Shown here: piece by piece, positions 36,536 to 48,300 of the stretch | How the letters are laid out: the number at the start of each line of letters is the position of its first letter | Position numbering within the stretch: position 1 is the first letter of the stretch | Source: Oscillatoria salina IIICB1 | GTDB lineage: Bacteria > Cyanobacteriota > Cyanobacteriia > Cyanobacteriales > SIO1D9 | NCBI RefSeq assembly: GCF_020144665.1 | Contig: NZ_JAAHBQ010000025.1 | Span: forward strand, 1-64,000 | DNA length: 64,000 nucleotides | Direction of reading: 5' to 3' | The notes under the pieces: generated by a model | The model's database searches: none | Told to the model about the DNA's origin: nothing | The model's input: only the letters and a program-made list of their open reading frames with translations | Position numbers and translations under genes: made by a program

Positions 36536-39500
36536 GTGGGTATCAAATCATCACAAACAAATGTACAAATGCCAAAAATGTTGAAAGCATTGCAAAAACG
36601 CTATCAACAACGTTGGCGACCCCGACATCTTCTGGTAATGTTAGCGATCGGAGGAACGACGATCGCTGTAAGTACGATCGCTATGATTAGCTACGGTGTT
36701 GTCCGCAGTTTGATTCTGGAAATATTACGAGATGATGCCTTATCCCAAGTAAAACAAGAAGTAACAGAAATTGATGGTTGGTTGGCAACTCGGAAGGCGG
36801 AAATCAAAACCCTTGCTAATTCTCCGATTATTCGCACTGCAAACTGGACAACAGTTGAACCTTATTTACAATCAGAGCAAGAAAGATTACAAAATGATTT
36901 TCGTTCGCTTTCCTTAGTAAAACCGAATGGCAATTTTTTTAGCACTAATGGCGGACGAGGTAATATAAAAGACCGCAAACATTTTCAAGTTGGGATGACA
37001 GGAAAAACTCACATTTCCGATCCCATCCACACTCGTGTAGGTAACGATCCTGTAGTAGTAGTAACAGCCCCATTAAGATCTCTATCTTCCCCAGAAGAGG
37101 AAATCGTCGGCACTTTGAGCGGTACAATTAGCATCGATCGTCTCGCTAAAGAAATTAAGGAATTAAAATACGGTCAGGGGAGTTATGCTTTTGCAATTAA
37201 TTCTCAGGGCGTACCGATCTTACACCCCGATCCCAATAAGGTAGGAACAGAAGATCGCACCGCAGCCAGCTTGCTCGATTCAGAAGAGCCAGATTTAGCC
37301 GCGATCGCGCGGAAAATGCAAGCACGGGAAAAACAAATTGAACAAATAACTCTCAATGGCGACTCAGTTTATATAGCTTATTTTCCCTTAGACGAGACAA
37401 ATTGGTCAGTAGCTTTAGTGATTCCTAGCGAAAATATTGAAGCAGAATTGTTAGAATTAAACATCTTAGCAGGTGTGTTAGGAGTATTGCTAGCACTGGG
37501 AACAGTAGTCGCACTTCGACAAGTACAATTATTCGAGCAAACCCGCGCCCGCGCTGCAAAAGAAGCTTTACTTAATCGCTTAACAAATCGCATTCATGCT
37601 TCTTTGGATTTAGAGGAAAGTTTACCCGCTACCTTAGCGGAATTTGCCAATTTACTAGGTTTAGAGCGAGTTGTTTTTGGTTGGGACGACCGCCAAAATC
37701 AAACATTAGAAATTGTTTGCGAATACCGTCAACCAGAGTTACCCAATTGGAAAGAAAATTTTAGTTGTTTCTCTTTACGAGATCTAGAAGCCCGTTTGTT
37801 ATCTGAAAGTAAAACAGTTCAACTAAAACGAGAAAATCAAACCCATATTGAACTGAAAAGCGGTCAATATCAAGCCTTAGCAATTTCTACTCAAATCGGC
37901 CATCAAGGTTACTTAATCTGTATTCACGGTACTCCCTGGTTATTAAGTAAAAGCGAAAAAGAATTATTAGACGCGATCGCCAATCAACTCGCGATCGCTT
38001 GCACTCAATCTCTACTCTACAAACAAACTCAACAACAAGTTAAACTCCTTGATAGCGCTCTTTCTTCTCTCGAACGCGAACAACAGCAACTACGAGAAGT
38101 AATTACCAGCGCTCCTGTAGCAATGGCAATGTTCGATTTATCAATGCGCTATTTGGCTCACAGTCAGCGATGGTTACAAGATTATGACTTAGGAAAAGAA
38201 TCTTTAATTGGTAAATCCAATTACGAAGTATTTCCCGACTTACCTAAACGTTGGACAAACGAACTAAATCGTGCTTTTGCAGGAGAAATAGTTCATTGTC
38301 CTGAAGACATTTGGGAAAGAGCAAACGGCGAGAAAATTTACCTGCGCTGGGCAGTTCAACCTTGGTATACTCCAGAAAAAGAAATTGGTGGCTTAGTCTT
38401 AGCTACACATCGGATTGACGAATTAGTTCAAGCGAGAGAAGCCGCAATCAACGCAGCCCGTTACAAATCTCAATTCCTCGCTAATATGAGCCATGAAATT
38501 CGTACTCCGATGAATGGCGTTTTAGGTATGGCTGGCTTACTCAGACGAACTCAACTCGATCGCCAACAACGCGAATATACCCAAACAATTGAAAATAGCG
38601 CCCAACATTTATTAACTTTAATTAATGATATTCTTGATTTCTCTAAGCTCGAAGCGGGAGAAATGCAACTAGAAAAACTTGATTTCGATCTCTTGAATTG
38701 CTTCGATGAAGTAATTGAAGTTCTCGCTCCTCAAGCTGAAGAAAAAGGGATCGAACTAGCTACTTTAGTTAATTCTCAAGTCGTTCGCAAGTTACGCGGA
38801 GATCCAGCCCGCTTGCGTCAAGTGCTACTTAATCTTATCGGTAATGCAATTAAATTTACCGACTCTGGAGAAGTGGTTTTACAGGCAAAAATGGTTAGTC
38901 AAACCACCAAAACAGCAACAATTCGTTTTGCTGTCAAAGATACAGGAATCGGGATTCCTTCAGAAGCTCTAAATAAGCTCTTTCAATCATTTTCTCAAGT
39001 TGATGCTTCAACTACACGTCAATATGGAGGCACCGGTTTAGGACTAGCGATTTGCCAACAATTAGTAACTTTAATGCAAGGAGAAATTGGTGTAAAAAGC
39101 GAGCTTGGCGTTGGTTCAACTTTCTGGTTTACTGCTCGCTTTGCTAAACAAAATGTTACTAAGGTTCCCGAAGTTCCGGCAATTTTAAGTAAACTCAAAT
39201 GCTTAATTGTTTCCGCAAGCGCCACAACTTGCCAGTCAGTACGTTATTTACTTAAAACTTGGGGAATAGAACATCTTGATGAAGCCGTAGATCGTACTGA
39301 AACTTTGCAAGCGTTGCATCAAGCAGCTACTTCTGGAAATCCTTATAAAATCGCTATTATTGATACTCAATCAGCTTCAATCGACCTTGAAGATTTAGTT
39401 AGAACAATTCAATCAGATCCCCAACTAGAAACAACTGAAGCGATCGTCATGACTTCGATAAAACATCAAGATCGAATTCAAAAGTTAATAGATTTAGGAG

Positions 39501-40477
39501 TTTCTAATTACTTAAGCAAACCAATTAGAGCTTCTCAACTTTTTGACGCGCTGATGAATGCTCTCGCAAATCTATCGTCAGAAATTGCTTCCCAAATTAG
39601 ATCGGACGAATTTTCAAATAATACTTATCCAGAAAATTCTGACACTTTTACTAGATCAGAAAAATTGTCTGGTTTGGAAGTCTTGCTGGTAGAAGATCAT
39701 CCAACTAATCAACAAGTGATTTTAGGTCAACTGGAGATGTTAGGCTGTGTGGCTGATTGTGCGAGTAACGGTGAAGAAGCACTTTTATTTCTCAGTAAAA
39801 AAAGTTATGATTTAGTTTTGATGGACTGTCAAATGCCAGTGTTAGATGGCTACGAAACTACTAGACAAATACGCCAAAAAGAAGGTCAAAATAATCATAC
39901 AGTAGTTATAGCTTTGACGGCTCACGCGATGCCAGAAGACCGCAATAAATGTTTAGCTGCGGGAATGGATGATTATCTTAGCAAACCAGTGGTTTTGGAA
40001 GGTTTAGCTGAGATTTTAGAACGTTGGGCAAAAGTTACAGATCGTAATTCTTTTGAGAAAAAAGATACTCAAGAAAATACTATCGAACCTGTTGCTAAAA
40101 CAGCAGATAGTAATGGTAGCATTAAATCAGAAAATTGGGAATCGCGCTTACAAAAAATTGTTGATTGGCAGCGTTTAGAAAGAGTTTCTCGTGGTAAAGC
40201 AGCATTTCAGAAACGCTTATTAGAAATTTTTGTTAAGACTACCGAACAGGATTTAGTTGCCTTGAAAGCGGCAATTGAGGCTGAGGATACTAAAAAGATA
40301 CAAGCAAAAGCGCACCGGATTAAAGGTTCGGCGGCGAATGTAGGAATGCTTAATTTGCCAAAACTGGCGGCAGAGTTAGAGAAGTTAGCTAAGTCTAAAA
40401 GTTTGCAATCAGCAAAGGAAGTTTTCGAGGATATTGAACGAGAGTTTCTTGAACTTGCATCGGTAGTAAATTCTTAA
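36536..40477 (+). CDS. Hybrid sensor histidine kinase with two receivers and HPt
   Basis: A 1313-residue membrane phosphorelay protein. Order: TM helix (about 32-57), extracytoplasmic dCache-like sensor (about 60-300), TM helix (about 305-328), GAF (about 350-500), coiled coil, PAS (about 520-630), HisKA with phosphorylatable His near residue 652 ([10 protein letters not shown]), HATPase_c ([28 protein letters not shown]), receiver 1 (about 886-1010), receiver 2 (about 1047-1165; phospho-Asp near 1096 in VLMDCQMP) and a C-terminal HPt (His near 1259 in [12 protein letters not shown]). Receiver 1 lacks the usual acidic pair (LIVSASATT) and is probably a pseudo-receiver. The start is GTG at 36536; an in-frame ATG 11 codons later is possible. 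The signal is unknown. Confidence 0.93.
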   Translation: MGIKSSQTNVQMPKMLKALQKRYQQRWRPRHLLVMLAIGGTTIAVSTIAMISYGVVRSLILEILRDDALSQVKQEVTEIDGWLATRKAEIKTLANSPIIRTANWTTVEPYLQSEQERLQNDFRSLSLVKPNGNFFSTNGGRGNIKDRKHFQVGMTGKTHISDPIHTRVGNDPVVVVTAPLRSLSSPEEEIVGTLSGTISIDRLAKEIKELKYGQGSYAFAINSQGVPILHPDPNKVGTEDRTAASLLDSEEPDLAAIARKMQAREKQIEQITLNGDSVYIAYFPLDETNWSVALVIPSENIEAELLELNILAGVLGVLLALGTVVALRQVQLFEQTRARAAKEALLNRLTNRIHASLDLEESLPATLAEFANLLGLERVVFGWDDRQNQTLEIVCEYRQPELPNWKENFSCFSLRDLEARLLSESKTVQLKRENQTHIELKSGQYQALAISTQIGHQGYLICIHGTPWLLSKSEKELLDAIANQLAIACTQSLLYKQTQQQVKLLDSALSSLEREQQQLREVITSAPVAMAMFDLSMRYLAHSQRWLQDYDLGKESLIGKSNYEVFPDLPKRWTNELNRAFAGEIVHCPEDIWERANGEKIYLRWAVQPWYTPEKEIGGLVLATHRIDELVQAREAAINAARYKSQFLANMSHEIRTPMNGVLGMAGLLRRTQLDRQQREYTQTIENSAQHLLTLINDILDFSKLEAGEMQLEKLDFDLLNCFDEVIEVLAPQAEEKGIELATLVNSQVVRKLRGDPARLRQVLLNLIGNAIKFTDSGEVVLQAKMVSQTTKTATIRFAVKDTGIGIPSEALNKLFQSFSQVDASTTRQYGGTGLGLAICQQLVTLMQGEIGVKSELGVGSTFWFTARFAKQNVTKVPEVPAILSKLKCLIVSASATTCQSVRYLLKTWGIEHLDEAVDRTETLQALHQAATSGNPYKIAIIDTQSASIDLEDLVRTIQSDPQLETTEAIVMTSIKHQDRIQKLIDLGVSNYLSKPIRASQLFDALMNALANLSSEIASQIRSDEFSNNTYPENSDTFTRSEKLSGLEVLLVEDHPTNQQVILGQLEMLGCVADCASNGEEALLFLSKKSYDLVLMDCQMPVLDGYETTRQIRQKEGQNNHTVVIALTAHAMPEDRNKCLAAGMDDYLSKPVVLEGLAEILERWAKVTDRNSFEKKDTQENTIEPVAKTADSNGSIKSENWESRLQKIVDWQRLERVSRGKAAFQKRLLEIFVKTTEQDLVALKAAIEAEDTKKIQAKAHRIKGSAANVGMLNLPKLAAELEKLAKSKSLQSAKEVFEDIEREFLELASVVNS

Positions 40478-40484
40478 GTTAAAA

Positions 40485-40979
40485 ATGAGAAAAATTGTCA
40501 TTGGTGTGATGGGTCCGGGAGACAATGCTACTAAAGGCGATCGCGAGAATGCTTATCAATTAGGTAGGTTAATTGCTCAAGCCGATTGGGTACTACTCAC
40601 TGGTGGGAGAAATGTGGGGGTGATGGATGCAGCAAATAAGGGTGCCAAAGCTGCTGGTGGCTTAACTGTAGGTATTTTACCAGGTAATAATACTTATGGT
40701 ATTTCCGAAGCAGTAGATATCGCGATCGCCACCGATCTCGGTAATGCTCGCAATAATCTTAACGTACTTTCTAGCGATGTCGTAATTGCCTGCGGAATCG
40801 GTGCGGGTACAGCATCGGAAATTGCTTTAGCATTGAAAGCAGGTAAACCAGCGATCTTATTAACCGAAGATCGCATCGTCCAAGATTTTTTTACCAGTAT
40901 CGCACGATCTCAGCTTTTGTTTGCAACTAACCCTCCAGACGCGATCGCCCTTGTTAGGGGATTGATAACTGATAACTGA
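40485..40979 (+). CDS. LOG/DprA-like Rossmann protein (TIGR00725 type)
   Basis: A 164-residue protein of the lysine-decarboxylase-like (LOG) superfamily, most like the TIGR00725 group. It has an N-terminal GVMGPGDNAT nucleotide-binding loop, LLTGGRNVGVMDAANKGA in place of the PGGxGTxxE region of true cytokinin-activating LOG enzymes, and CGIGAGTASEIALALKAGKPAI near residue 100, which supplies the phosphate-binding Gly-rich loop. Enzymatic function is not established for this group; nucleotide or nucleotide-sugar binding is likely. It starts 8 nt after the hybrid kinase stop codon and is probably cotranscribed with it. Confidence 0.85.
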   Translation: MRKIVIGVMGPGDNATKGDRENAYQLGRLIAQADWVLLTGGRNVGVMDAANKGAKAAGGLTVGILPGNNTYGISEAVDIAIATDLGNARNNLNVLSSDVVIACGIGAGTASEIALALKAGKPAILLTEDRIVQDFFTSIARSQLLFATNPPDAIALVRGLITDN

Positions 40980-41144
40980 ATCCCCAATCCCCCTAGGGAT
41001 GGATGCTCAAATTTCACTAAAATTACTATAATTCTTTAAGTTTTATTGCGATAGCTTGGTAAAATTTAAGCTGATGACTCCTAATGCCCTCAATTGACTA
41101 AATTCAATTTGGAGCAAAAAAGAAAACAGAGAGGAAAGAACACA

Positions 41145-41735
41145 ATGGCATACGAACTTCCACCATTACCTTACGATTACAAAGCACTCGAACCTCATAT
41201 TTCCGCTAGTACCCTTGAATTTCACCACGACAAGCACCATGCTGCTTACGTGAAAAAATACAACGCGGCGATTGAAGGTACAGAATACGCAGATATGCCG
41301 CTCGAGGAAGTCATCAAAAAAATTTATGGTGATGCTTCTAAACAAGGTTTATTTAACAACGCTGCTCAAGCTTGGAACCACACTTTTTACTGGAACAGCA
41401 TGAAACCCAGTGGTGGTGGTGCGCCTTCTGGAGCAGTTGCTGACAAAATCAAAGCTGACTTTGGTAGCTACGACAAATTTAAAGAAGAATTCAAGCAAGC
41501 TGGTGCTACTCAATTTGGTAGCGGTTGGGCTTGGTTAGTCCTAGATAATGGCAAACTGGAAGTTATCAAAACTCCTAATGCAGAAAATCCCCTCCATTTA
41601 GGAAAAACCCCCTTGCTGACAATGGATGTTTGGGAACACGCTTATTATCTCGACTACCAAAATCAGCGTCCTTCTTACATCGATACCTTCCTCGATAGCC
41701 TCGTAAACTGGGACTTTGTTGCCTCAAATATGTAG
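41145..41735 (+). CDS. sodB: Superoxide dismutase, iron type
   Basis: Detoxifies superoxide in the cytosol. Metal ligands are in FHHDKHHAAYV, AAQAWNHTFYW and DVWEHAYYLDYQ. The Gln in FNNAAQAWNH and the overall pattern indicate Fe and not Mn. I choose the ATG at 41145 (MAYELPPLPY), the conserved family start, because GAGGAAAG lies about 8 nt upstream; a frame start at 41094 would add 17 unconserved residues. The protein is 196 residues. A strong terminator follows 50 nt after the stop, so the gene is monocistronic. Confidence 0.96.
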   Translation: MAYELPPLPYDYKALEPHISASTLEFHHDKHHAAYVKKYNAAIEGTEYADMPLEEVIKKIYGDASKQGLFNNAAQAWNHTFYWNSMKPSGGGAPSGAVADKIKADFGSYDKFKEEFKQAGATQFGSGWAWLVLDNGKLEVIKTPNAENPLHLGKTPLLTMDVWEHAYYLDYQNQRPSYIDTFLDSLVNWDFVASNM

Positions 41736-41784
41736 CGCTTAATCGAGAGGACAAACAAAAAGAAAAAAATTAGTTAATAATTAA

Positions 41785-41837
41785 AAAGTTTAGCTGTTAG
41801 AGCTTGATTTTCAGGCAGTTAACAGCTAAACTTTTTT
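41785..41837 (+). terminator. Terminator of sodB
   Basis: Perfect 15-nt arms (AAAGTTTAGCTGTTA at 41785-41799 and its complement at 41820-41834), with the second arm running into TTTTTT. A strong rho-independent terminator. Confidence 0.85.
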
Positions 41838-41861
41838 ACTTAATTAACGCTCTCAATACTT

Positions 41862-42338
41862 ATGAATCTACGCATCGGTAACGGCTACGATATCCACAAA
41901 TTAGTCCCAGGACGACCTTTAATTCTCGGTGGTGTAGAAATTCCCCACGAATTGGGATTACTAGGACACAGCGACGCTGATGTCCTCACCCACGCGATTA
42001 TGGACGCAATGTTAGGTGCATTAAGCTTAGGAGATATCGGACATTATTTTCCTCCCACCGACCCCCAATGGAAAGGAGCAAATAGTTTAACCTTATTAGA
42101 GCAAGTTAACGAACTTTTGTTAGCACAAAATTGGCAAATTAGCAATATAGATTCGGTAATTGTTGCCGAACGTCCGAAACTAAAACCGCATCTCAAAACA
42201 ATGCGTGAAGTCCTTGCTAAAACCTTAAACATTAACCCCAACCAAATCGGAATTAAAGCTACTACCAACGAAAAATTAGGTCCCGTAGGACGCGAAGAAG
42301 GAATTTGTGCTTACGCTGTCATTTTATTAAATAATTAA
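41862..42338 (+). CDS. ispF: 2-C-methyl-D-erythritol 2,4-cyclodiphosphate synthase
   Basis: Fifth enzyme of the MEP isoprenoid pathway, a 158-residue homotrimer with an active-site zinc. [15 protein letters not shown] (zinc-binding Asp and His), [15 protein letters not shown] and [10 protein letters not shown] are intact, as are KATTNEKLG and REEGICAYA at the C-terminus. The start is ATG at 41862, about 25 nt after the sodB terminator. In plastoquinone, carotenoid and phytol synthesis it feeds the same prenyl pool as the UbiA enzyme at 35 kb. Confidence 0.96.
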   Translation: MNLRIGNGYDIHKLVPGRPLILGGVEIPHELGLLGHSDADVLTHAIMDAMLGALSLGDIGHYFPPTDPQWKGANSLTLLEQVNELLLAQNWQISNIDSVIVAERPKLKPHLKTMREVLAKTLNINPNQIGIKATTNEKLGPVGREEGICAYAVILLNN

Positions 42339-42341
42339 CCA

Positions 42342-42395
42342 CAGATAAACACAGATTAACGCGGATAAGTAATACAATTTATCTGTGTTTATCTG
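42342..42395. terminator. Inverted repeat between convergent ispF and hydrolase genes
   Basis: CAGATAAACACAGAT (42342-42356) pairs perfectly with its complement at 42381-42395 across a 24-nt loop. It starts a few nt past the ispF stop and lies just before the end of the convergent hydrolase gene; likely a bidirectional terminator, or part of a dispersed repeat. Confidence 0.5.
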
Positions 42396-42411
42396 CGTGC
42401 ATCTGCGGTTT

Positions 42412-43452
42412 CTATTTTAACCAGTTTTCCATAGCTTCTGTAGACTTGACTAAGTGCATTCCCGCTTCAGCAAATCTTTTAAAAGCTTCGTCAGCTTGAG
42501 GTGTATAATCTACAACTCCAGGAACTACAACTGGCGAAGTACAATCTGCAAGTAAATAGATGTTTTGGGTTAAATTAGCATCTCTAGTTTGGATTTCATT
42601 TAATAAGTCGCTAATTGTCCAAGCAACACAATGACTTTTAGCTTGTCCTGCGATAATTACTGCATCAAATTCGAGTAAATATTCAATCAAAGCTGTGTTT
42701 TTTTCCGCGATTTTCTTACCTCGATCATCTTCTAAAACTTCTGGTTGTAAGACTGAGTAATTTTCAGTTAAAGGATTACTTCCTTTCATTTCATAACGAG
42801 TCTGACTATCTCTGGCAATTGAATGGAAAAACAAGGCTTCTTCAACCGCAGAAACTAACGCATGACCAATTCCACCTAACATTCCATGATAGGGCCAAAT
42901 TGTTAAAGGAAATTTGCCACTATTACTTAATTGTTTTGTGTAATGGAGGGCGTATTTTTCTAAGTCTTGGTAATTCCAACTGGAAAGATTATCGGCGACA
43001 GCAGGATTAACTTTCCAAACTCCTTTTTCGACATCTTCTAGAGAAATATTAGTTGCATTTGGTTGAGGATGTTCGCCTTCTTGGTTAAGCCAAAAACGCG
43101 GATGAAAAATTTGCATTGAAGTATGAGTATCCATTGTTGCTGTTATCTGAGTAATAGTTCCCAAATTACGATAAATAAATTCGCACAAACGGATATTATC
43201 TTCAATTGCACCTCGACCAGATTTACCAGCAACAAATAATTCAAAATCTGGATGACAAAAAGTATTTTGTACGTCGATAAGTAACAAGCAAATTCGAGTT
43301 TTGTCTGTTGCTGCGGCTGGGATATTGTGAGATTTTGCCCAATTTTGAGCTTCGACGAATCTTTCTTGATAAGGTACTCGCCAAACTTCGCTGACTTTAG
43401 TAGTATTGAAGAAAGAGGGAAGGGGAAGTTGCTGGGTAGTTGGGGATGACAT
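42412..43452 (-). CDS. Isochorismatase-family cysteine hydrolase
   Basis: A 346-residue protein with a nicotinamidase/isochorismatase fold. The catalytic Asp is in LLLIDVQNTFCHP (about residue 59). TATMDTHTSMQIFHPRFWL supplies metal-site residues, and the nucleophile Cys is in AKSHCVAWTISDLL (about residue 277). It is about 130 residues longer than simple family members because of an N-terminal 45-residue extension and a large central insert, so the substrate probably differs from nicotinamide; I cannot name it. The start is ATG at 43452. Its end lies close to the end of ispF on the opposite strand. Confidence 0.85.
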   Translation of the reverse strand: MSSPTTQQLPLPSFFNTTKVSEVWRVPYQERFVEAQNWAKSHNIPAAATDKTRICLLLIDVQNTFCHPDFELFVAGKSGRGAIEDNIRLCEFIYRNLGTITQITATMDTHTSMQIFHPRFWLNQEGEHPQPNATNISLEDVEKGVWKVNPAVADNLSSWNYQDLEKYALHYTKQLSNSGKFPLTIWPYHGMLGGIGHALVSAVEEALFFHSIARDSQTRYEMKGSNPLTENYSVLQPEVLEDDRGKKIAEKNTALIEYLLEFDAVIIAGQAKSHCVAWTISDLLNEIQTRDANLTQNIYLLADCTSPVVVPGVVDYTPQADEAFKRFAEAGMHLVKSTEAMENWLK

Positions 43453-43606
43453 AATCTTACTCCTAGCTGCCTTTGATTTTATCCTACAAGACTTTATGTA
43501 GTTATTGCGTAACTACAACAATTATAGTCTTCCCTTAATAATCAGCTAGTTTTTTAGAAAATATTTAGCTAAAATTTAATTTATTCGGAGTAAAATAAGA
43601 GTTATC

Positions 43607-44335
43607 ATGATCAAATCAAAAGACAAGATTGAATTACCATCTAGCGCCGAATTACCTGAGTCGGATGGCTTACCTGTGGATAACGAATTACATATTTTAG
43701 TCCCTAATTTTCTCGGCTTTATTCTTGGTTTCATTTGGGCGGAACGCTTTGATTGGTTCTGGGGAACTAATATGGGTATATATTACTCTAGAAGTGTCCA
43801 TCCACGAGTACCAATTGTTCCCGATGGTTTTTTGAGTTTAGGAGTAGAACGAATTCGGGAAAATAGACTAAGAAGAAGTTATGTTGTTTGGGAAGAAAAC
43901 GATATAGCTCCCATTTTTGCTTTGGAAATTGTCTCACTAACTCCTGGCGGTGAATATGACGAAAAAATGAGGAGATATAGTCAATTGGGTAGTCTTTATT
44001 ATCTCATTTACAATCCTGATTTTTGGCAGCGAGATAGACGGGAACCTTTTGAAATGTATCGCTTAGTAAATGGAACCTATCAACGTCAAATTGGAGAACC
44101 TTTTTGGATGCCGGAAATAGGTTTAGGAATTGGACGTAGTATCGGTTTTCATAAGGGTTTTCAGCGCGAGTGGTTGTACTGGTTTGATGAGAGGGGAAAT
44201 CGTTATAATTCTCCAGAAGATACGGCAATTCTTGAACGACAACAACGTGAATTAGCAGAACAAGAAGCTAATCAGTTAAAGAGTTTACTTGCTCGCTATC
44301 AAAACAGATTTGGTGAGTTAGCTGAAAATGAGTAG
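43607..44335 (+). CDS. Uma2-family (DUF820) protein, second copy
   Basis: A 242-residue member of the cyanobacterial Uma2 family, divergent from the one at 12.8 kb. The PD-(D/E)XK core strands are VPIVPDGFLSLGVERI and APIFALEIVSLTPGGEYDEKMRRYSQLG, the latter followed by LYYLIYNPDFW. The C-terminal segment (about 205-235) is a Glu/Gln-rich coiled coil (TAILERQQRELAEQEANQL). Function is unproven. It ends 14 nt before the BadF-type kinase gene on the same strand, so the two are likely cotranscribed, although a functional link is not evident. Confidence 0.85.
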   Translation: MIKSKDKIELPSSAELPESDGLPVDNELHILVPNFLGFILGFIWAERFDWFWGTNMGIYYSRSVHPRVPIVPDGFLSLGVERIRENRLRRSYVVWEENDIAPIFALEIVSLTPGGEYDEKMRRYSQLGSLYYLIYNPDFWQRDRREPFEMYRLVNGTYQRQIGEPFWMPEIGLGIGRSIGFHKGFQREWLYWFDERGNRYNSPEDTAILERQQRELAEQEANQLKSLLARYQNRFGELAENE

Positions 44336-44349
44336 GTGAAAATAGTTTA

Positions 44350-45324
44350 ATGAGTTATGTGTTAGGAATTGATGGAGGTGGAAGCAAAACTATTTGCCTG
44401 CTTGTAGATGCCAAAGGTAATATTTTGGGGCGAGGTGAAGCGGGAAGTTCTAATTATCATACGGTGGGTAAATTAGCGGCTTTTCAATCAATTCTTGAAG
44501 CTATAAGTAAGGCAATTGGTGAGAAAAATAATCTGGAAATTGAAGGAATTTGTTTTGGTTTAGCTGGTGTAGGTCGTCCGCAAGATAGGGAAGTTGTAGG
44601 AGGTTTTATTCAACAACTTCAAGAAAGCAATTTGGGTGCAAATTTTTTGTCTCTTTCACCAGCAAAAATAATTGTTACTCACGATGCAGAAATTGCTTTG
44701 GTTGGTGGAATTGGTGGTGCGGTTGGGGTTGGGGTTATTGCGGGAACTGGTTCAATTGTTTTTGGATGTAATTGTCAGGGAGAAACTTGGAGAGTGGGTG
44801 GTTGGGGTCATGTTTTAGGAGATGATGGTAGCGGGTATAAAATTGCTATTTCTGGTTTACAAGCAGCACTGAAAGCTTATGAAGGACGCTCTCAAAAAAG
44901 TTTAATTCAAGAGCTTTTGCAAGGGAATTATGGTATTATGAATTCAGCAGATATAATTGCGGCTGTGTATCGAGAAGGTTGGGGAGTAAAAGAAATAGCA
45001 GCTTTGGCTCCTTTGGTTGGTGAGGCTGCAAATAAGGGCGATAAAATAGCTAGACAAATTGTTGAACAAGCGGCGATTGATTTGGTAGAAGCTACGCGGG
45101 TAACGATAGATAAACTTTTTCAGCAAACGGAAGTTGTTGAAGTAGTTATTGTGGGAAGTTTATGGCGAGGTTTTGATTTAATGCGAGGAAAATTTACTGC
45201 TGAATTAAAGTTGCTATTTCCGCAAGTAAAAGTTATTTTACCTCGCCACGAACCAGCTTATGGAGCGAGTTTATTAGCTTTAAAAAATTTGACGGAATGT
45301 GGCGATCGCTACGGACTCGTTTGA
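44350..45324 (+). CDS. BadF/BadG/BcrA/BcrD-type kinase (N-acetylglucosamine kinase-like)
   Basis: A 324-residue ASKHA-fold protein. The phosphate-1 motif GIDGGGSKTICLLVD is at residues 6-20, the second nucleotide loop is GVIAGTGSIVFG (about 132-143), and GGWGHVLGDDGSGYKIA (about 154-170) is the sugar-kinase-like signature of N-acetylglucosamine kinases in this family. It probably phosphorylates a free amino sugar in cell-wall recycling, but the family also contains 2-hydroxyacyl-CoA dehydratase activators, which are less likely because the Fe-S Cys residues are missing. The start is ATG at 44350. Confidence 0.85.
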   Translation: MSYVLGIDGGGSKTICLLVDAKGNILGRGEAGSSNYHTVGKLAAFQSILEAISKAIGEKNNLEIEGICFGLAGVGRPQDREVVGGFIQQLQESNLGANFLSLSPAKIIVTHDAEIALVGGIGGAVGVGVIAGTGSIVFGCNCQGETWRVGGWGHVLGDDGSGYKIAISGLQAALKAYEGRSQKSLIQELLQGNYGIMNSADIIAAVYREGWGVKEIAALAPLVGEAANKGDKIARQIVEQAAIDLVEATRVTIDKLFQQTEVVEVVIVGSLWRGFDLMRGKFTAELKLLFPQVKVILPRHEPAYGASLLALKNLTECGDRYGLV

Positions 45325-45328
45325 TAAT

Positions 45329-48300
45329 TTAAGGTAAGTTAGGGCAAGTGGGACGATAGGGTTCGTTACCTAGATACTGCTGCCATTCTTCCTCATAGAG
45401 ATTACGAGTCAAACTGCGACAAGCTTCAGCAATTAAATCCGGCGATCGCCACAGCCACACTCTTGCTGTACCATCAGAGCTATTAGTAGCAATATACTTG
45501 CCGTTAAGACTAAATTCTACCGCCCAAACACAATCTTCGTGGGTCATCCGTCCAATTTCGCGTCCTGTGGCAATTTCCCACACTCTCGCGGTACAATCAG
45601 CACAAGCTGTAGCCAAATATTTGCCATCGGGACTAAAAGCAATACTTTTGATATCTCTACCTGTTTCTCTGACATCCCAGTCGTGACGCATCGAAGTAAC
45701 TTTTGACCAATCTTTTACTCGCCAAACTTCAATGATTCCATCGTAGTTTCCCACCGCTAAATATTCCTCATCAAAACTAAAACTAACGGCGGTAGAAAGA
45801 CATTCTAAGTGTTCGAGAGCAATAATTTCTTCAAGGAGAAAAACATCCCAAATATAAGTAAGATTTTCGACAACTACTGCTAAATATTTACCTTGATAAC
45901 TAAGTGCTAAATCTTGCACTTCGCCTTCCTGGGGAAAACTTTTGACCTCGCTATTTTCGTTTAATTGCCAAACTTTTACCAAACGATCGCTAGTAGCGAT
46001 CGCTAAATTCCTTCCATTTCCACTCCAAACTGTATTGAGGATATTACTATTATAAGTCAAATAATATTTATTTGTTTCAATTTCCATAGATTGTAAGCAA
46101 ACTTCGCCTTCATCAGCAACTACTAAATAACGCCAGTCGGGAGAAATAGCTAACACTTTTCGAGCGGCTAAACTAACAATATTCTGACCAGTTTTTATTG
46201 ACCATAATTGCACTTCTCCTTGACAAATTGTTGCTAATGTTTCTAAATTTGGGTTAAAGGAAACTCTGCCTTGACTACCACCAGCGCAAGGTAAACAAAC
46301 AACTTCTTCACCAGTATTAATTTCCCAAACTCGTCTTGCAGGAGAATATCTGCCAACTGTTGCAATTTTTGTTTCATCAAAGCTAAAAGCAACCGCAATA
46401 GTCGGATGAGTAATCCGAGCAACTTCTGTACCTCTATTTAAGTTCCAAACATAAACAACCTCAAAACAATTGACGCAACACAAACTATTACAGTAATAAC
46501 GTCCGTCATCAGCACTCGCTAAATACTTACCTTGAGGACTAAAATTTAAAGCTACTGCGTTACCTTTATGAGTTAAACAAGTAACTTGCTCGCCGCTAAA
46601 AACATTCCAAATGTAGAGATTAGAATCGCGACTTTCTACAGCCAAACATTTACCATCTTCGGTAAAAACTACATGACTAACAAAACCTTGATATGTCTTC
46701 GCCGTGACTTCTTTTTGATGAGCTAAATCCCATATTTTAGCAGTATTGTCCATACCTACAGTAGCTAAAAATTGACGATCGGAGCTAAACGCGATCGCGC
46801 GAACTCCTTCCTCATGGCTCAAACAAATTTCCTCACCGTTAGTTAAATTCCAAATTCTCACTAAATCATCTTCGCTAGCAGCCGCTAAAAACCGACCATC
46901 TTCACTAAAAGCAAGATATTTGATCTCAGCTTTGCTAGCAAAAGTAAAATATTTTTGGGTTGTCAAATTCCATAATCTCACCGTATTATCCAAGCTAGCC
47001 GTTGCCAAAAATTGACCATCAAAACTCAAAGCCATTGGGTTAATAATCGCGCGATCGCGAATCATTAATTTTGGTCGTGCTACGATCGCTGAAGCAGGTT
47101 GAATTGAGTGGATTTCCTCTTCTGCTTGCACATTCCAAACTTGGAGACAATCACTCTCATTTAAGGTTGCTAAATAATTACCATCACCACTAAAAGCAGC
47201 AGCTAATACCCATTCAAATTGATTCTCCTGCATCGACGCAACGGGACGAGGTAATAAAGCCAAACCGCGACGTAAAGTTTGAGCGCCTTCTAAGGTGGGA
47301 TAACGTCGTAAAGATTCTACTGCTAAAAGCACACTTCTGACTAACAAATCACTCGATGTGCGCCGTAACATTTCCGCTTGTACCGCTAATTGATGAGCGA
47401 GAGCAATTTGCTTTTGTTGTTGGGCTTCCTCACAAACACGCCGCCAACGTTCTGCCTCTTTTTCATGATAAATTTTACTTGCTTCAATAAAATTTATTTC
47501 GCTTGCAGCTAGATCCTCAAAACGCTTTTCTTGCCAAACTTCTGCTTTCGCTAACAAAGCTTTTGGTAATAAAAGATCCTCCTTGCGCTCGCCAACTTCC
47601 CACTGATTAATAGCAAAGCGTAATTGTTCTTGCCAAATGCGAAATTCGCGGTCTATTTCCATCCACTGACGCAAACGTTCCCAACCAGAAATTAAAGCTT
47701 CGTGAACAATTTCTACAGTTTCTTCTCCCGTAGCTTTATCTCTCCCAGTAACTACCAAACGAGCATCAGCCAAACGCATTACTAAATCGGTACTATTTTC
47801 TCCTAATTGAGTGCGCGTTGCTAATCGACGAGTATCGGCAGTTCCTTCACCAGGACGTACTAATTGAATAAAAATTTGTTGTGCTTGTTGCTTTGCTTCT
47901 GAATGCAGAGAATCATAAACTTTTTCGGCGTGTTGAGCTAAAGCTAATTCTACGCCACCAATTTCTTCATAAGCTTTGTGAGTTAAAACAAATTTAACTT
48001 CTGAGTCGGAAGTTGGTAAATTTAATTGCCAATCTGCTAACGATTTTTCCCATAATAAAGTTAACGCAAATTCGAGCAAAGGAAGATTACCTGGTTCCTT
48101 ACTGACAGCTTCCAAAATACGCTCAGTTAAACCAGTTTCAATCTCCACACCAATCATTTGAGCAGGTTTGGCGATCGCTTCGCGCAACTCTTGATTATTC
48201 ATCGAACTCAAATTAACGATCGCACCTTGTAAACAATCGCTAAAAGCCCGATGCGCGATCGCATAACCATAAAAATCTGCTCTCAAGGCGATCGCCAACT

